Shown: in pieces, positions 10,273 through 22,400 of the stretch
Layout: each line of letters opens with the position of its first letter
Position numbering within the stretch: position 1 is the first letter of the stretch
NCBI GenBank assembly: GCA_027186245.1
Contig: CP114493.1
Coordinates: forward strand, 9,059,501-9,123,500
From: Coriaria nepalensis
Lineage: Eukaryota; Streptophyta; Magnoliopsida; Cucurbitales; Coriariaceae
Reading direction: 5' to 3'
DNA length: 64,000 nucleotides
Made by a program: the position numbers and the translations under genes
The notes under the pieces: model-generated
Told to the model about the DNA's origin: nothing
Databases searched by the model: none
The model's input: the letters and a program-made list of their open reading frames with translations, nothing else

Positions 10273-13086
10273 ATGGAAGAAACCAAGTCTAGGTTTAAGA
10301 GAATCTGTGTTTTCTGTGGAAGCAGTTCTGGGAAAAAAACTAGTTACCAAGAAGCTGCCGTCGAGCTCGGCAAGGAAATGGTAACTTCCTATATGTTTCT
10401 TTCATTCCATATAGCTTTTGTATTCAATTTCAGAATTATAACGCTTAATCCAAAATGTCTATGAATTTCTTTATTCAAACATGTTTCTGAACAAATGCTA
10501 GTCAAAGCCAGACCCTAGCTTCCTCGAAACTTCGTTTCTTATACTAAATTGTTTATGAAATTATACGTTTTAACAATTAAGTTTGTTGATACGAATCCGT
10601 TATAACAAGTAAATATATTTTTATTAAATTTTTTTAATCAAAACTATAGTTGACAAATCTCAATCCAAACTCCTGGCTAATATCTTTGTGTAGATTTCAT
10701 TCGCATTATTGCAAATTTACTATAATTAAACTTCAAGCTAATATGGTTTTCATTTGTTTAATGCACTTGTAATCTTTATATGATAAGGAGGCGGATTACA
10801 TATGTAAGTTAGAATGGAAGAGATCAAAGAGAAGGGTTAGGACTTAGGGTTTAGGTTATGTTTGGCATGAGGGAGAGGGAGAGGGAGGAGTAAATCATTG
10901 CTAGCTTTAACCTGTCTGTCAGTTGAGCAGTCTTCAAGCCAGCATGATCTCTGTTTCACTAAAATTTTGTGTTAGTATATAACTCTCTAAAATTATAATT
11001 ATATTAATAATAAAATGTTTTTCAGCAGGGAACCAAACGTGCTCGCTTTGTATCATGACTCTTACGAGCGTGTTCCTTTCCCCCCCCCCCCCCCCCCCCC
11101 CCCCCTTTTTTTTGTTTAATTCCTTTTTATTAACTTCCCGAGCTTCTATGAATAAATTTACTGAATTACCTTCGTGTATAATTGTTATTAGTTTTTTTAA
11201 ATAACTGACGACTTGTCTTGTTAGGGTTTTTCAATGCATCCAATAAATGCATATTATGTAAGCTCATGACTAGATATCATCACTGTCTCGATGTTTGATG
11301 TAATGGAATAGTGAATGTTTTTAGTGATACGTGTTAATGCGGTTTTGTTTTCGATGTTGTATATTTTTCTCTCTTTCCTGAAGGTGGAGAGGAGGATTGA
11401 TTTAGTCTATGGAGGTGGGAGCGTGGGTTTGATGGGTCTGGTTTCTCAGGCTGTTCATGATGGTGGGCGCCATGTTCTAGGGTCTCTCTCTCACTCACTC
11501 TTTCTCCTTCCTCTCCCTCCCTCTTTCTCTCTCTCTCTTGATTGATGTGCATTTTTGTGTTCTAATTTTATTTTTATTTTTTTATTACTCTATGAGGTGG
11601 GTATTATTAACAGCCACAAAGGCAGACATCATGGGATCAACTGCTGTTAATATTAAGCATTACTACCTTTTATGCCTTCTCTTTTCTAGATTTTACACAG
11701 TCGGGACAAAAAGTTGAGTTTTTTTTTTGGATAAATTAATGTTGTCTTGTTGAGATATTGAAGCTGATTCCACGTTGCCTGAAAGTGTATATTTTACTCA
11801 CTAGTAGTGTAAAGTCGATTGCCTTTTGATTTACGAAATGTCATTACTTACTGTAACTTTTAAAGGCACTAAAAAAGCCTCCCTTTTTTTTGTCCCACTT
11901 TTTCTAGCAGCAAGGATTGAAATTATCTTTTCAATTTTGCATGACTATGCTTTCGACTTTTTTTTTTTTTTGTTGAATCAATCTGACTGATGTTTTTCTA
12001 ATCGTCTTCATTACAGAATCATCCCAAGAACTCTAATGCCACGTGAGGTGAGTCTATCTGTTAAAGAAAACCAAGTGAAAAAGCATCTCTCTATCAGTCT
12101 ATCTGTTGCATTATTAAAGCTTATAGGTAAGTAATTTGTTTCTATTGACTATGATGTAGATAACTGGTGACAGCGTTGGAGAAGTGAAAGCTGTTTCCGA
12201 CATGCATCAAAGGAAAGCTGAAATGGCTCGTCAAGCTGATGCCTTCATCGCCCTTCCCGGTAGTTTATATACATCTAATCGTAAATGATCTAAAATCACA
12301 AGAACAAAATTCTAACCTAAGTAAGATCTGTGTGGATCAGGTGGTTATGGCACCCTTGAAGAGCTTTTAGAAGTCATTACTTGGGCTCAGCTTGGAATTC
12401 ACCGCAAGCCCGTAAGTAAACAACTCAATGATTATTTATAAATTCAAATGTTATATTAAAGAATTCGATCCAAAAAAAAAAAATTAAATTTTGCAATAAA
12501 TCATTTCCTGTTTGGAGGCAGACAATAGAATATATTCATGTGAACATCAAATTCTTATTGACATGGAAAGGACAGCGTGGTAGGATTTGAAGTATCTTCT
12601 CTTCGCAAAAGAAGCTTTTTGTTTTCATATCAATACTCTAATAATATTTACTCATATTGCACTTATATATTCTTCAACGATCTTGGATCGTTATTAAATA
12701 ATAATTTGCATAATTGTTATTTTTAATATTTATAATAAGATATTATTTCATATTGTAGGTGGGTTTATTAAATGTGGACGGCTATTACAATTCGTTGCTC
12801 TCTTTTATCGATAAGGCAGTTGATGAAGGCTTCATCTCTCCTACCGCACGTCGCATTATAATCTCTGCTCCAACACCCAAGCTTCTAGTTAGACTACTTG
12901 AGGTATTTGCTTGGTTGCTTTCTTTGACCACAAATGAAAAGATAAAAACTACTTTTCTTACCATCTTTAGTGTATTTGGCGGGACAGGAATATGAACCGG
13001 AGTATGACGAAATAACGTCCAAGTTGGTGTGGGAAGAGGTGGATAGAAGGAGTTACGTGGCCGTGGCCGAATCGGAGGATCGATGA
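10273..13086 (+). CDS. LOG: Cytokinin riboside 5'-monophosphate phosphoribohydrolase (LOG family)
   Basis: Known role: LOG cleaves ribose 5-phosphate from cytokinin nucleotides, releasing active free bases in one step in the cytosol and nucleus. Seven exons rebuild 216 codons: 10273-10380, 11384-11481, 12017-12047, 12160-12259, 12341-12411, 12759-12902 and 12988-13086. All junctions are GT-AG and keep phase. The protein opens with [11 protein letters not shown] (about 10-20), followed by [11 protein letters not shown] and the family signature PGGYGTLEE (112-120). The basic [10 protein letters not shown] helix and [13 protein letters not shown] also match LOG. The length is normal (about 215). 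Start: the first ATG after a long pyrimidine- and GA-rich leader. Intron 1 (about 1 kb) carries a 26-C homopolymer. The gene ends tail to tail with the NFU-like gene, about 700 bp apart. By position it may correspond to Arabidopsis LOG2 or LOG7, from memory. Confidence 0.95.
11080..11105. repeat. 26-bp poly-C tract in LOG intron 1
   Basis: A run of 26 cytosines followed directly by eight thymines, within intron 1. Long C/G homopolymers are rare in plant DNA and error-prone in sequencing, so the length is uncertain. Confidence 0.9.
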
Positions 13087-13790
13087 GATATGGCCTTATG
13101 AGGATCGATGTCCCTATACTTTTGGTTTTTTGGTTTTGCTTCCTCCGTATATATAAATATTAGAAATTTAGCCATGTGATCTTTGTTTGATCATCTTTCT
13201 TGTTATTTTTGGGTTTCAATAGGAAGTTATTTTTGTATACGTGTCTGGAACAGGAAGGGACGTGATTGAATGTATGGGTTGATTAAAGACTAATTAAAAT
13301 TACCCCATCCAAGAATAGATTTGGTTAAATATTAATGCTAACGTTGTTGCTAATCACTGTTATCTCTTTGAATGAAGAAGGAATGAGCGACGTCTGTTGC
13401 TAAGTCCAGTTGCAATTAATTACATAGATCAGATCCTAATTAATCCAATATATATATATATATATATATATGCTCATCTCACTCGATCTTGGAAGCTCAT
13501 TGACTTCTGTGGCATCACTGGCTACTTGATACATTAACCAGCTGCGATTTAACTAGTACGTTGAGAAATTCTGCCTTGACACGCACAACCGACACTGTTT
13601 TAGCTGTCGTCAGCTGTTTGTCAGCTGTTTGTCATATATTTGTTTTTTTTAATGCTTGAATACTTTTGGTTGAACATCCGACATGTTTGGAGCATCCATA
13701 ATCGAACATGACATTATTAAGATATTAGTTTAATTCATTCCCTGTAGACGAAATTACAGAAATACCCCCGAATTTGGATACCTGTTTTAG
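13087..13790. other. 3' spacer between LOG and the NFU-like gene
   Basis: Shared 3' flank of two convergent genes. It holds the LOG 3' UTR, a (TA)n tract at 13449-13471 and a short CAGCTGTTTGT duplication near 13615-13630. Nothing else is recognisable. Confidence 0.6.
13449..13471. repeat. (TA)n microsatellite
   Basis: A 23-bp alternating A/T run downstream of LOG. Confidence 0.95.
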
Positions 13791-14473
13791 TTAGAAATTT
13801 TCAGGACTGTCATCAAATTGCTTCTCATCTTCTATATCCACCTCCAAAATTTCCTATCGAGTAAGTAAAAAGCGATGATTAGTTAAATTAAGCTACCACT
13901 AATGATTAACATAATGTAGTAAAAGGTAATTAAAACAGAGCTAAGCTAGTTTACTCACAGGGATTCTTTGCTTCAAGTAATTCCCAATTCTAGCAAGAAC
14001 AGTAGTACGCTTGTGCCAAAACCGACCGGTTAGCCTTATCTTCACAAAGGGTCCATCTAATTCTGCAAGCTCAGCTTTCCCTATATCATTTGTTTAATTT
14101 CATAACAGTAATTAGAATGTATTAAGACTCGCAGATTAAGATCAAATTAAGATCAAACAGGGTAGTAAATAGAAGAACCTGTAATGCCGACCGACCCATC
14201 GAAAATCTGCCCGAGCTCGGCACGAGCATCGGCCAAGACCTGTATAACATTGTCTTCGGTGAGATCGAGCGGGGTCCGATCATCCGGGAGTGAAACAGCG
14301 GAGATGGTTGATCTGTGTTGAATGCATCGAAGTGGGGTCCTTGTTCTTTTGAGGCTTCCGCAAGTATATGATATGTGAGAATTGCCGCGGAAGAACAGGG
14401 ATCCTGCTGGAATTGGGTTTCTGTATGTTAGCTGAATTTGATGAAGAGAAAGAACTGCTGCCTCTGCCCACAT
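13791..14473 (-). CDS. Probable plastid protein with a cysteine-less NFU/NifU-C-like domain
   Basis: Three exons (14473-14179, 14080-13959, 13853-13791) join in phase into 159 residues. The N-terminal ~65 residues are rich in Ser, Arg and Thr with few acidic residues, like a chloroplast transit peptide. After it, LTEDNVIQVLADARAELG, the LDGPFVKIRLTG strand, an RTTVLARIGNYL helix and the IPEILEVD end follow the order of the NifU C-terminal (NFU) scaffold fold. The NFU CxxC, which binds the Fe-S cluster, would fall where this protein has FWHK, so no cluster ligands remain. Known: similar small proteins are conserved in land plants without an assigned function (by memory). Inference: a non-cluster-binding NFU relative. 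Several GGGCC/GGCCCA motifs near 14590-14650 sit upstream, typical of housekeeping plastid genes. Confidence 0.8.
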
Positions 14474-15419
14474 TCTTTAGTAAAGTAGTTACCCTTTTCC
14501 CTCCCTTTTTTTGTTCTTTAATTTTGAAGTTGATAATGTATGAATGAGTGGAGGATATGATTATGGATAAGGTTAGACTTCTTTTGAAATCTATGGGCCT
14601 ACCCTACTGGGCCCAAGTACAGTAATGGCAATGAAGATTAAGTCAGCCCAAAAGGAGCAAAAACCGATGACTACACAAAGTCTACAATACAGTAAGGAGA
14701 CGTAATACCTCACAGCCCATGATTTATGTAGACAACTAAGCATTGTCTAATACAAGGATTAATGACGTAATACCTAAGGATTAATGTTAATTTGGAAACA
14801 TCATATTCAACATTAATGACAAAAATACAAGGATTAGGTTTTTTAATGCTTGTTAGGGGAGGAGAAGAAGCCGATGAGGTTCCTATCCCTATCCATTTCC
14901 CTCTTTCTTCGTAGTTTCACCATAGACCTTTTCTTCCTTAGGTGGTACATAATCATTTCACATATCAAACTAAACTAACTTTATAATATTAAATAAAATT
15001 GGATGAATTATTTATTTATTTTTAATTTAAAAATTATTTAATATTTTAATTTTTATAAAATATAAGATGAGTAAGAAATAATAATATTTTCATTTTATAT
15101 TGTATTGTATTTAAAAAAAAAAAAAAACATACGTCATATGTCTTGCCTTAATAAAAAGTTTGTCCTGGACCAATCAAAATAATTGCGACAACACAAATTA
15201 TTGTGGTGAAGAAAATTTTTCCAGAGAAAATGAAATAAGGTTAAGAAGAAAAGCCACGTCAGCCATACAATAATTAAGGATAGAGACAACTTCATTTTAA
15301 AGCAAATAAGTGTAAAGAAATTGTTATCTGCCCAAGTCACACACACAGAATGTTCTTGTCCTAGAACTCCTTTTTTACTTTCGCTCCATTTTCTCTCTGC
15401 TTTCTCTCTGATTCTCTCT
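14474..15419. other. divergent promoter region
   Basis: Spacer between divergent genes. It holds TGGGCC/AGCCCA motifs at about 14590-14650 facing the NFU-like gene, AT-rich DNA at 14985-15125 with a poly-A run, and a TCTCT-rich leader (15385-15419) just before the next start codon. No further gene is seen. Confidence 0.6.
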
Positions 15420-15983
15420 ATGGTCATGCTCCTCATGGATGAGTCGTCGGCCGCCGTTGGAGGACCAGGGAAGCCACAATTTGAAACATCAAACATCCGA
15501 CGCAGAAACTCTATTGCATCGACGGTTGAGGTCCCCACAGAGCTCAACATCCCGACGACCACGGCCAAGAGCCGTTACAGCTCCAGCTTTCCCCACGACA
15601 AAAGCGGCACTGTTTCGCCTAAATCACTATTAGACTTGGAGCTCATCTCCCTTAATTCCTCCTCCTCCATCGTCTACACCTCCCTCAAAGACATCCTACC
15701 TTCCGCCGCCACCATCCTGTCACCCTCTCCCTCCGCCGCCGCCGCAAATGGTTACAATTACGAGATCTCAATCCGAAACCACCTCGTTAAGCAGGCAGCA
15801 TGGGCCTACCTTCAGCCCATGTCATCTTCACCAGACTCATCCGGCCCACACTTCTGGCTCCGATTCTCTGTCTCCAATCCCCTGACCGCTTGCCTCCACT
15901 TCTTCACCCGCGGAATCATCCCGGCCGTCGCCCGTGCCTTTGATCGGATTTTCCAGATCATCCGAGTCAGCATCGCCAGATAG
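15420..15983 (+). CDS. Plant-specific protein of unknown function (intronless, 187 aa)
   Basis: Intronless. I chose the ATG at 15420, which follows a CT-rich leader; the frame is open upstream to 15321 but that part looks like leader. The N-terminal half is rich in Ser and Pro with an RRRNS site. The middle has YTSLKDILPS and a short Ala run. The C-terminal part has ISIRNHLVKQAAWAYLQP, then NPLTACLHFFTRG and a hydrophobic, basic end (FDRIFQIIRVSIAR) that could form an amphipathic or membrane-associated helix. Related small proteins with the same ISIxNxLVKxAAxAYLQ core are widespread in eudicots, by memory, without a known function. Its stop codon lies 183 bp from the HVA22 stop on the other strand, so the 3' UTRs probably overlap. 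Confidence 0.82.
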   Translation: MVMLLMDESSAAVGGPGKPQFETSNIRRRNSIASTVEVPTELNIPTTTAKSRYSSSFPHDKSGTVSPKSLLDLELISLNSSSSIVYTSLKDILPSAATILSPSPSAAAANGYNYEISIRNHLVKQAAWAYLQPMSSSPDSSGPHFWLRFSVSNPLTACLHFFTRGIIPAVARAFDRIFQIIRVSIAR

Positions 15984-16166
15984 CATTGATATATTATATA
16001 CCGTATGCGTTTATATCGTTTGACAATATTTGCGAATGCATAAAAGTCAAAACGTAGGAACGGAAATTTGTATTAAAAAAAAGTCAATAGCAATGAAATG
16101 AATTATATGAATTGGGTTAGTTTTTAAATTCAGTTAGTTAGTTACAAGTTCAGTTTATTAGGATTC

Positions 16167-17634
16167 TTAACGGTATGGTTTGAATCGCCTAAAGAAGCGA
16201 GCTTGATTATTGTTGCGAGGTTCTGCTTCCTCAGTAGAGTAGTGCTCTGTTTGGTCGTGGAGTTGGACTCGGATAGCATCTGACTGTTGTGTTCCGGATA
16301 CGGAACGGTGAATTTCAGTCCTGGGCAATGGTGGGGCACTTAGCGGATACCTCTTGTTCCTGCTTGACTGATGTGAATTCCTTCCCTGTTTTCGGTAAAA
16401 CGACGGCCAATCATTTGGAGGAGGTGGTGGGGCCGGCTTCGAGCCTTCTTCCTTCTCCGGACCCTGCAGTAAGTGTTTGATTCAACAGATTCAGTACTGG
16501 TGATTCCAGAAGGTAAGTGAGTTGGTTTGTTTGTAAATATTACTTATTAATTGCCAATGTTCTAAACCAAATGCCCATAATTTGGTACTATATACAAATA
16601 ACAGTGCAGTTAATTGATAATAGCTAACTCATTCAATTTGAATGTACCTTAGTTGTCGGATTTTTAGATTTTGTAGATTGAGAGGCTAAGTACTGGACAA
16701 CGTCAAAGAAGGCTGATTTACCCAATTCAGAGCAGTTTTTCATATAGAAAACGGCCAAATCCCAAGCCCTTAGTCTCCACTCTTTCAACTTCACCTCGAT
16801 ATCTGTTTCATGCTTTGTTACATAAGGCTTCAACAAGGTATCAAAAACATATCCTGATCCCTGCAGCAATATCCAAAAAAAAAAGAGAGACAAAAAACTA
16901 AGTAAAGAGTTTGACCTGTGAATGGCTTTTGACTAGGAAAGGAAAAGGATGGTCTGTTTCAGGTATTGTCTTGGTAGTTATAAGTACTTACCTTGGTCTT
17001 AGGATACCACAAGTAGATGAAAAATGCTAGCTTCATCTCACCATACATTGGCAACCTTGACCAGAGTTGATAATCCATTAAAAAATTCACAATGAGATTG
17101 ATTGATTGATTAGCTAGAAGCTATATAGAATCCGTACGAAATCTAGATGTGTAAGAAATGTTAGATACCATGAAAGGAATATGTCTCCAACCCTCTCTAG
17201 TACTGTTAGAATCGCCACTATGATCCTGCCAAAAGAACACAGAAGCCAAACGCCATGAACTACAGATCGAATCATCAAAGCCATTCCTTTATGGCCTACT
17301 AATCACAGCCGTTAGGGAAAATAGAAGAAAACGGTGAAAGATAGAGAAAAGATGAATGGAGGGCCCATCTTGAAAAACAAAACGATTCCATGAGAAAAAA
17401 AAAATGTAAAAAGTACCTTCTTACCAGTACTGACACCAAAATCGAAGTTCTTGGATCTCAATCCTGCTATTGACCATAGTCTTATAGCATTCAAATGCTG
17501 GATATGCATATCCAAAGAGCAACCTATTAACATTATAATCGTAATAATCATTCTCTCTTCCAAAAGAAAAAAAAAATGGCGACAACGTTGTAGACGACAT
17601 ACAGAAGACATCTGGTAATGAAATCTCCCATCAT
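16167..17634 (-). CDS. HVA22: HVA22-like protein, i/j type (TB2/DP1/REEP family)
   Basis: Six exons (17634-17603, 17523-17425, 17225-17169, 17055-16992, 16860-16648, 16463-16167) give 253 residues with consistent phase and GT-AG ends. The TB2/DP1 domain occupies about residues 10-110: GYAYPAFECYKT, ELRFWCQYW, ERVGDIFLSW, MKLAFFIYLWYPKTKGSGY. KHETDIEVKL and FFDVVQYLASQS follow, and then a Pro-rich, basic, hydrophilic tail (PAPPPPPNDWP) absent from the short ABA-inducible HVA22s. Known: REEP/HVA22 proteins are ER membrane hairpin proteins that shape tubules and affect vesicle traffic and ER turnover. The tail and the KHE motif fit HVA22i/j. Two adjacent ATGs (17634, 17631) could start it. A 5' UTR intron ending near 17661 is possible. 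Confidence 0.92.
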
Positions 17635-18940
17635 TTTTCCAACTCACCACAAAAAATCACCTGAAATAAGAACAAGCCCAGAAATTTCAGTAATCAACCC
17701 GAACTACGTTCTAAACAAAAACCTGGCACAGAATGAAAAAAAAGAAAGAAAGAGCATCCGCCATTGCTATCCCAACCTGATACTAGATTGACTTAATTCG
17801 TGGAGATTGGGGAAGAAAGTAAGAAAAAAAAATGCAGATTCTTTGGAGAAGGTTGAGGGTTGCGAAAGAGGATATCTTCTTTCATGAAAGAAACAGAGGG
17901 ACTTGAGAAATGATTAGAAGCTTGTAGAGGGATTTGTGTATAGTTATGGAGTTGTTATAAGAACGAAAACAAAAAGGGGAAAAAAAAAAAAGAAGAAGAA
18001 AAGAAGTAGATTATTAAAAGATTATGTATAGCCAATAAATACTTAATAGAAAAAAGGTTTCTTGCGAGGGACGCCTTCTTCCACGACATTGCTTTGCAAG
18101 CAATTCAGAGTGGGAGACGGGGTTCCCTTTTCAAAAATCATATTTACCGTTAGGGCAGTTTCGTTTGGCGGTTAATGTTCCTCTCAAACTCCACTCCAAG
18201 TATTTATCATATGTTCAATCATATGAATGTTTGACCGAATCAACTTTTTAAAGTTGACTAACGACTTAAAACTAACCTCCTTATATATTACAAGGTTGGT
18301 TATTAGTCAACCTAATAGCATCCATGTATATACTGCCAATCTACCATCATGCCCTTGATTTTTCTCTAGCTATGTACTTTTATTAATTAAATTATGAAAT
18401 TAATTTTGTGTTGACTATCAAGGATTCAAGTTTGCTGTGTTTGGTCAACCAAACTGGTGACCTGGACTAGTGAGGAAGCTATGGGCCCATTGATTTAAAC
18501 TGGGCCATTAACTCCATGCAATTTTTACTTATTAAATATAAAATGAGCCCGATCCACCATTTGGCCCAAGCCTCAAAGTCAATTTCATAAATCAAAAATG
18601 TTTTCTGGGCCCTACAGTCAACCGACATGTAGACATTAAGCTCTCCAGCCCCAATAGGTGAACTCTATTTATATATAATTTTTTTTTTCTTATAAAAAAT
18701 GTTCAAACTTACATGCAAATTGACCAAACTCTCTTTTCCAACGCAGTAATGGATACTGACTCATAGGCAGTGATTAATCAAATCAACCTGAAGACACATG
18801 CAGAATTTTATACGAATTAGAACCTTCCCCTACCCCCTCCCCCCCTCTCTCTCTCTCTCTCTGTTCTTATTAAAACCCATTCACTCACATCCCCCACATG
18901 TCTCTCTTCCCTCTAACTCTACCCAAAAAAGAAAAAAAAC
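17635..18940. other. divergent promoter between HVA22-like and OFP6-like genes
   Basis: Holds the purine-rich HVA22 leader (about 17810-18010), the W-box cluster listed separately, several GGGCC/GGCCCA motifs (18483-18615) and the CT-repeat leader of the OFP gene (about 18838-18935). No additional coding region is seen. Confidence 0.6.
18231..18725. promoter_or_regulatory. cluster of eight W-box cores (TTGACC/T) upstream of the OFP6-like gene
   Basis: TTGAC[C/T] occurs at 18231, 18254, 18411 and 18720 on the plus strand and, as its complement, at 18306, 18444, 18578 and 18617. Known: W-boxes bind WRKY factors, and clustered copies are typical of stress- or pathogen-responsive promoters. The cluster ends about 215 bp before the OFP start codon. 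It could equally serve the divergent HVA22-like gene. Function is inferred only. Confidence 0.6.
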
Positions 18941-19483
18941 ATGTCCTCTACCAAGAAAGAGCTCCGCTTCAGAAACATCGTTTCAATCAACATCGGTTGC
19001 AACAACTCATGCTGGCGTCGGAAACTCTCTCACATTTTCAACCATAAACCAAAACCCAAAACCTCCTCCTCCTCCTCTTGCTCATCCTCCACGTCCGTCC
19101 AAAAACACGGCCGCCACCACCTCTCTGACCTGTTTAAAAGCGAGCCCGTGCATGAGCATGGAAAGTTTGAGAGGATTAACATTGGCGGCGAAAGTGTGGC
19201 CGTCCAGAAAGACTCCGACGACCCGTATTTGGATTTCCGGCAGTCGATGCTGCAGATGATATGTGAGAATGAGATTTATTCCAAGGATGATCTTCGTGAG
19301 CTTTTAAGCTGTTTTCTGCAGTTGAATTCTCCGATTCACCATGGAATTATTGTGCGAGCTTTTGTTGAGATCTGGAACGCCGTTTTCTCTGTCACTTCTT
19401 CTTCTCCTTATTGTCCTGTTGCATCTTCTTCGAAGTTACGTTTTGCTGCTGCTGGTGCTACTTGTAACTCACGTGAGTTCTAG
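18941..19483 (+). CDS. OFP6: OVATE family protein, OFP6/7/8-like
   Basis: Intronless, 180 residues. The start follows a CT-rich leader; the next in-frame ATG is inside the domain. The N-terminus is basic (ELRFRNIVSINIGC, CWRRKLSHIF) followed by a Ser run. The C-terminal OVATE domain spans about residues 91-149: DSDDPYLDFRQSM, MICENEIYS, LRELLSCFLQLNSPIHHGIIVRAFVEIW. Known: OFPs are plant transcriptional repressors that interact with KNOX/BELL homeodomain proteins and with TRM proteins, changing organ shape and cytoskeletal organisation. The short length and absence of a long middle region fit the OFP6/7/8 subgroup. A second OFP on the opposite strand lies 4 kb downstream, as OFP6 and OFP18 are neighbours in Arabidopsis (memory). 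The W-box cluster upstream suggests WRKY input. Confidence 0.93.
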   Translation: MSSTKKELRFRNIVSINIGCNNSCWRRKLSHIFNHKPKPKTSSSSSCSSSTSVQKHGRHHLSDLFKSEPVHEHGKFERINIGGESVAVQKDSDDPYLDFRQSMLQMICENEIYSKDDLRELLSCFLQLNSPIHHGIIVRAFVEIWNAVFSVTSSSPYCPVASSSKLRFAAAGATCNSREF

Positions 19484-22400
19484 CGTATCCTAACCTCTCC
19501 ACGTCTTAACTTAATCTGTTTTATGTGCTTCACGTGAGTTCCGACTCCATATGATTTGTAACACGTATACTTGGTTTGCTGTTTGTACTACTTTTTGTGT
19601 CGAAAAAATTTATCGTTGAAATTCGAAAATTTAAATAAATTTAAATGCCGAGTTGAGATTTTAGCAGATTTAATGATCGATAAAATATAATTAAAAATAT
19701 GAGTGTTTTAGAAAGAAAAATAATTTTTACGATATAAAACAAAATAAAATATATGTAAAACAAAATAAAATATATGTAAGTGGAATTGATATGATTTTTA
19801 ATTAAGTGAAAAGATTAAAATTAATTAAAATTTGATTTTTTTAATTATATATTTATTGATGATGAATAAATTGAACTAATGCTAATAAATGAAAGTAGAA
19901 TTAAGAATCGAAAGATGAAAATTAATGAATAAGTAAAGAATATTTTAATAAAACGATTGAATTAAAAGTAATAGATTTAATTTAGGATAAAAAATTAACT
20001 TTAAATTATAAACTCTACTCATATTAAAGTGATAAATGAAAAGTTCAATGAATAGAAAAAAAGATGAAGGCATTTCATCTATGACCGATAGATTGAGACT
20101 ATCACTTATATAAAAATCTGGTACTTTAATTACTAATTTCGAATAACGAATCTGAGAAAAGATAGAATTTCTAAAGGAATCAAAAGAATATAAGTATGGT
20201 GTTGAATTTTGAGAAAAATTTTGCTAAAACGTAAAGATGATTTATGAGGTTGCTCGATTTTTTGTTGGTTGTAGGTGATGATTTTTGTCTTCACCTAAGC
20301 TTTCTGTTTATAGGAAAAGTTGTTGATGGAAAATCAGCAAATACGTCGACTTCAACATCCCACTTCCCTAATTCTGATATTATGTATTCACTTTGTGAAT
20401 TCCACCACATTTTTAATAGGTTGCAACCAATTTCCCCCTCAATTCATTGAATTTCGGTTGGCACTCCCACATTCCATTTATTTTGGCCGGATACTTCTCC
20501 AATTAAGAGTAGTTCGATTTCCTTTCTATTTTTTTGGGAAAGTAGTTCGACTTTTGACCAATCTTAATTTGGCCCAGTGATAACTTGAACTGACTTGTCT
20601 TTTTTCTCTATGGTTGACCGAACTTAATACATTATTTATTCAAAATTCAGCTAACCTCTTACCTTGGCCACAAATTGAGTTGAAAATATGATTTTTTGCC
20701 ATATTTTGAGGAAAATTGATTCCCTCTTTGACTCTTTATAGGCTTAGCCGAATTTCTCACTCTATTGAGCCAATTTCATCATGTTTTGGGGTTATTTCGG
20801 TAGAACTTGATATCAGATGGAAGTTGGTTTATCTTTTTTCCGAACGGTTGATATTGAACCTTAAGTGATCAATGTACAAATAATCTATTGCCGATTTTCA
20901 TGCCACCTCATTAATCATTGTAAAATTTTAACTTCTTTAAGAATTTAGGCCTTAGTTTGAATTTAACTGAGTTAAATATTTCTTGGTCTATCATAATTAA
21001 TTATTGTCTGATCGAAATATGTGTTTACTCGGTTATATTAATTATTCAATTTAATTGATCAATTTATTTTTTATTAACCGACTTACATTTAATTTAAATT
21101 TTTGATTCAATCACTTTCTATCCCGTGTTCAAAAAATTTTAGCATCAATAACTACTGGCAAAAAAAAAAAAAAAAATGGTAAGAATCATGATGTCCCTTA
21201 TGGAATGGTGCGTGCTAACTTAAATCATTGCTCTTTGTGATCATATACATACATATATATAAACGTTACTTATCTACAATTTGCACATTGTAGATGTTTT
21301 TGTGGGCAATTCTACATCGCCATTAAAATCACACTCATGGGGAAGTGCAAGATTCTCATCATCAATCCCTTCCATCAAATGTTAATAAAGAATAACTATA
21401 TCGTTAATCACTGTAATTAGCAATTAAAATCTAACACTTAAAGGAAAGGCTTTTTTACTTGCTATGTAACTAACTGACTAATTAATATATTTAATGAGTT
21501 ATTGGAATCAATTATTTATTTTTTTTAATTTTGATAATAATAAAAAATTATATTAAAATACACCGACTTAAATTATATTTAAATATTTACTCCCAGAAAT
21601 CCTTACTTTTTTTTTATCAGAAACAGTCGATGTTGAGCATAATTAGGAGAGCCCATCTGCTAAATTCGTGTCTCTTAAAGAGCTGCTTGCCCTTTGAACT
21701 GCATATTATGAACAAGATCACGTGCATTAGCATTTGATTTGCAGACCATTTTCAAATGGACTTCTAATTATGACATAAAGACCCTGCAACTGCAGGGCTT
21801 TAACCAAAAACAGAATATGGGGTTGCTTGTGCTTGTGGATTCAACCACATGGATGCGAGAGTTAGTGACTAAATCTGTCTACAGTTTTAATTAATACATT
21901 ATTACAACATTAAAACTTATGTTTGGACTCGATTTGGATGTTATAATTTGTATTCTCTTCCTACTTAAAGAAGCCACCAGATGGGTTCACGTATTTGGGC
22001 TTTTTGAATCATCTAATGGGTCGAGACGGTTTTGATAGAATGGAGCAGAAACAAGATTGAAATGTGGGAGACATTACGTTAAATACTGTTAGGTCACGAT
22101 CTTCATAATTGTACGTGATTTTGTAGAAAAACGAGGCTGCTTTTCACTACTGTCAGGTCATTATCTCACTAATTACCACACACTGAAGTCTGAAATTAAA
22201 TTAATTACTCCATGCTGACTGCCGTGCACTGTTTGTTTTTACTGGTCTTGATTTCCTTCATAAAGTTCGACGAGTAAAAAACCTGCAGTGTTTCTGTTTG
22301 TCTGTCTTCAACAGAAATTATCAGATACATCGAGCCCACACTAGCAAACTTTTTTGTTCATCGATCATCAGTAATTTATCTCCAACATCCCATTTTGATC

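Noticed and set aside
10838..10860. TTAGGGTTTAGG as telomere-like repeat
   Set aside because: Only two imperfect units; not an interstitial telomeric array.
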